Assembly: GCA_003024985.2 (NCBI GenBank)
Contig: PXIH01S0009296.1
Length of the DNA stretch: 10,102 nt
Source: Euperipatoides rowelli
Lineage: Eukaryota; Onychophora; Udeonychophora; Euonychophora; Peripatopsidae
Reading direction: 5' to 3' (one strand)
Part shown: piece by piece, positions 8,590-10,102 of the stretch
Layout of the letters: each line of letters opens with the position of its first letter
How positions within the stretch are numbered: the stretch's first letter is position 1
Notes under the pieces: model-generated
What the model was told of the DNA's origin: nothing
Databases searched by the model: none
What the model saw: the letters and a program-made list of their open reading frames with translations, nothing else
Translations under genes and position numbers: made by a program

Positions 8590-8940
8590 TGTGTGCAATT
8601 TTTAGACTTACGCAGCTATAAAATTAGCTGAAATGCAGCAGTTTTAGTAAAAATGCAGATTAAAACCTGTCAATTTTATTTCCTTGCCAGCTCCGGCCAA
8701 TATATTCAGCAAGATCTTGAGCCAGTTAATTGGCTATTTTTAAATTATAAATTTTAAGTTATCAATATTTTTGTTTCCCACTATTTTTTAATGTTTGTTC
8801 CAACTCTTAACCTTTTAAAGCATTTGCACCGGACGAATGACCAATCTTTAACAAACTAAAAGGGGATTATTTTTATGTAAAATATTTTAATTTCTTATTC
8901 CACTAGATTTTATTTGTACAAAATAAATAGGTTTCTAAAG
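8590..8940. other. Non-genic spacer
   Basis: This is AT-rich sequence between two repeat-like blocks. I see no coding frame, motif array or strong inverted repeat in it. Confidence 0.6.
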
Positions 8941-9250
8941 CTACGTTTGGCCACTTTTCTGGAACACGTTCCGGAATGTGATGCGATATTGACCAGTGTA
9001 AACACGCAACCGAATTCTGTTCCGAAACAGAATACCGAATCCTATACCGCAACAGATTTTAGGTTTCTGTTGCGATAGATGCCTCAGGCGATCAGTAAAA
9101 AACGCATACAAGATCTTATACCACAATATGATTCGCTAAAATTATGTCACATCCGCTCTGGCTATGATCACTGATTGCACGCATGTTCAATTTGTCAAGA
9201 TTTTATAATAACGACCGGTGCTATTTTAAAAGACATCGGCCAAAGTTAAG
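8941..9250. mobile_element. Hairpin-rich CpG-bearing island, possible MITE
   Basis: Base composition changes sharply: CpG and TTCCG/CGGAA steps are frequent. Inverted repeats include GGAAC-AC-GTTCC (8961-8972), an 8-bp stem with a 4-nt loop (9014-9033) and a 9-bp stem with a 9-nt loop (9048-9074). A TGCGATA...CAGT..AAA.ACGCA block appears twice, near 8983-9008 and 9071-9107. The edges show weak inverted similarity around TTTGGCC / GGCCAAA (8946-8952 and 9238-9244). No protein is encoded. I infer a decayed non-autonomous DNA transposon of about 310 bp. The family is not assigned. Confidence 0.45.
9048..9074. repeat. Hairpin, 9-bp perfect stem
   Basis: CGCAACAGA (9048-9056) pairs with TCTGTTGCG (9066-9074) across a 9-nt loop. 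It is the strongest of several stems in the 8941-9250 island. Confidence 0.85.
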
Positions 9251-9940
9251 TTTTATTATTTATTTATTGAATCAAAGATTTAAGCCATTGGCTTATACAG
9301 TTATAATACATTGTTCTATTTTAATAATCTCAAATTAATAAATTATTGGAAAAACAATAAATCAAATAAATTAAAAAAGTAAGTAAAAATTATAATAAAG
9401 AAATAAATCATAACGTAAATGACTCCCCTCCTACTTCCCCTCTTTTTTCTTCCACTTTCTCACCCAAATCAATATTGTCCAAATCAAAGCATGTTCTTAA
9501 CTTAATGTAAATTTAGTTTATTCAGAATTGTTTGAGCATTTATGCTAACTTTGAATGAATNAAAAGATTTATCATTTACGTTCTCAAAGAACATAATATT
9601 CTTTTTTTTTTTTAATTTTTAAACATAAAATTGCACCATCTTAAACTTGTTTTATTACTTCGTAAAACATTAAACAAAATAATATATTTGAAAGTGAAAA
9701 ACAATAATACCAAAAAGTAAATTAATTTATAGTAAGTTTATCTTAAATTAAAACATTGTGAACAAATAATAGGCTAGTAGCCTACACTTTACCACCACTA
9801 TCAGCTTAATTTATTGTCTGAAGCGAATTTCAACTATTTTCCAAACAATATCAGAAGCTATGTATTGTAATGTGTCATTTGTCCCCTTTCAATATACAAA
9901 TAAGAAATAACACATTACAAACTCCCTCTCTCATCTTCGA
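9251..9940. other. AT-rich non-genic DNA with a pyrimidine tract
   Basis: No gene is seen. A strongly strand-biased C/T-rich tract lies at about 9423-9465. One unresolved base (N) is at 9561. TAGGCTA and TAGCCTA sit one base apart at 9770-9784. Confidence 0.6.
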
Positions 9941-9942
9941 CT

Positions 9943-9973
9943 CAGTACCATATATGGTATATATATGGTACTG
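9943..9973. repeat. Perfect 12-bp hairpin
   Basis: CAGTACCATATA (9943-9954) is the exact reverse complement of 9962-9973, with a 7-nt loop. The ends read CAGTACC and GGTACTG, which is more GC-bearing than random AT-rich palindromes here. It could be a collapsed pair of transposon ends or a small cruciform. No target duplication is evident. Confidence 0.85.
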
Positions 9974-10102
9974 TAGTGAAGCTAGTTACAGTGTAGGTCT
10001 GTTGATATTTTAAGCATGGGTAGGGGTGTTTATTAAGGTTGATGGTATTTTAATGAATGTATAATTGTTGATAGTTTTTTTTTTTAATTCAAATCCCCAA
10101 GA
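9974..10102. other. Non-genic end of window
   Basis: AT-rich sequence with a T/A run at about 10075-10085. Nothing recognisable is present. Confidence 0.5.

Noticed and set aside
8342-8590. 82-codon minus-strand open frame
   Set aside because: It lies within the AAGAGCGCC motif array, and its residues follow from the repeat and a C-run, not from a protein family.
8941-9126. 61-codon minus-strand open frame
   Set aside because: It coincides with the hairpin-rich island, and its Arg-rich content reflects the repeated CG-bearing stems.
1-10102. CRISPR arrays, tRNA, rRNA, bacterial promoters or operons
   Set aside because: No regular repeat-spacer array, no tRNA or rRNA-like sequence recognised, and the window is eukaryotic in character. 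The spaced motifs at 7861-8570 are too irregular and transposon-like to be CRISPR.

Overview
The window looks like AT-rich nuclear DNA from an animal, most likely an invertebrate. It has no bacterial-style gene layout and no long open frame. It contains a decayed animal-type Ty3/gypsy (Metaviridae-type) retrotransposon, repeats that look like non-autonomous DNA transposons, and one unresolved base (N at 9561). I cannot name the species. No intact gene was found; everything coding-like is broken.

Layout. 1-2560: AT-rich DNA without a gene, dotted with copies of TAGGCTA, TAGCCTA or TAGGCCTA. 2564-3390: two diverged copies, in opposite orientation, of a short coding-like block reading A-L-Y-P-P-K-Q-H-L-S. 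2806-2864: a dense cluster of the TA-flanked motif. 3400-4560: AT-rich, no gene. 4650-5060: faint coding-like traces. 5206-5883: a broken, charged, coiled-coil-like gene on the minus strand, family unknown. 6034-7789: a 5'-truncated Ty3/gypsy element on the plus strand (end of reverse transcriptase, RNase H, integrase, polypurine tract, 3' LTR). 7861-8570: a repeat with near-inverted ends and at least eight internal copies of an AAGAGCGCC-like motif, probably a non-autonomous DNA transposon. 8941-9250: a CpG-bearing, hairpin-rich island with weak inverted ends. 9250-10102: AT-rich DNA with a pyrimidine tract and one perfect 12-bp hairpin.

Main observation. I count 32 copies of TA-GGC-TA, TA-GCC-TA or TA-GGCC-TA, where roughly one or two would be expected by chance. 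Two lie inside retrotransposon pol. At both, the reading frames on either side become continuous if exactly five bases are discounted, meaning GCC (or GGC) plus one extra TA. This suggests the motif is a micro-insertion with TA duplication, like the footprint left when a TA-targeting DNA transposon excises. The motif is dense in the older-looking DNA (27 copies in 1-5036), sparse in the retroelement and absent from 7200-9769, as expected if the scars build up with time.
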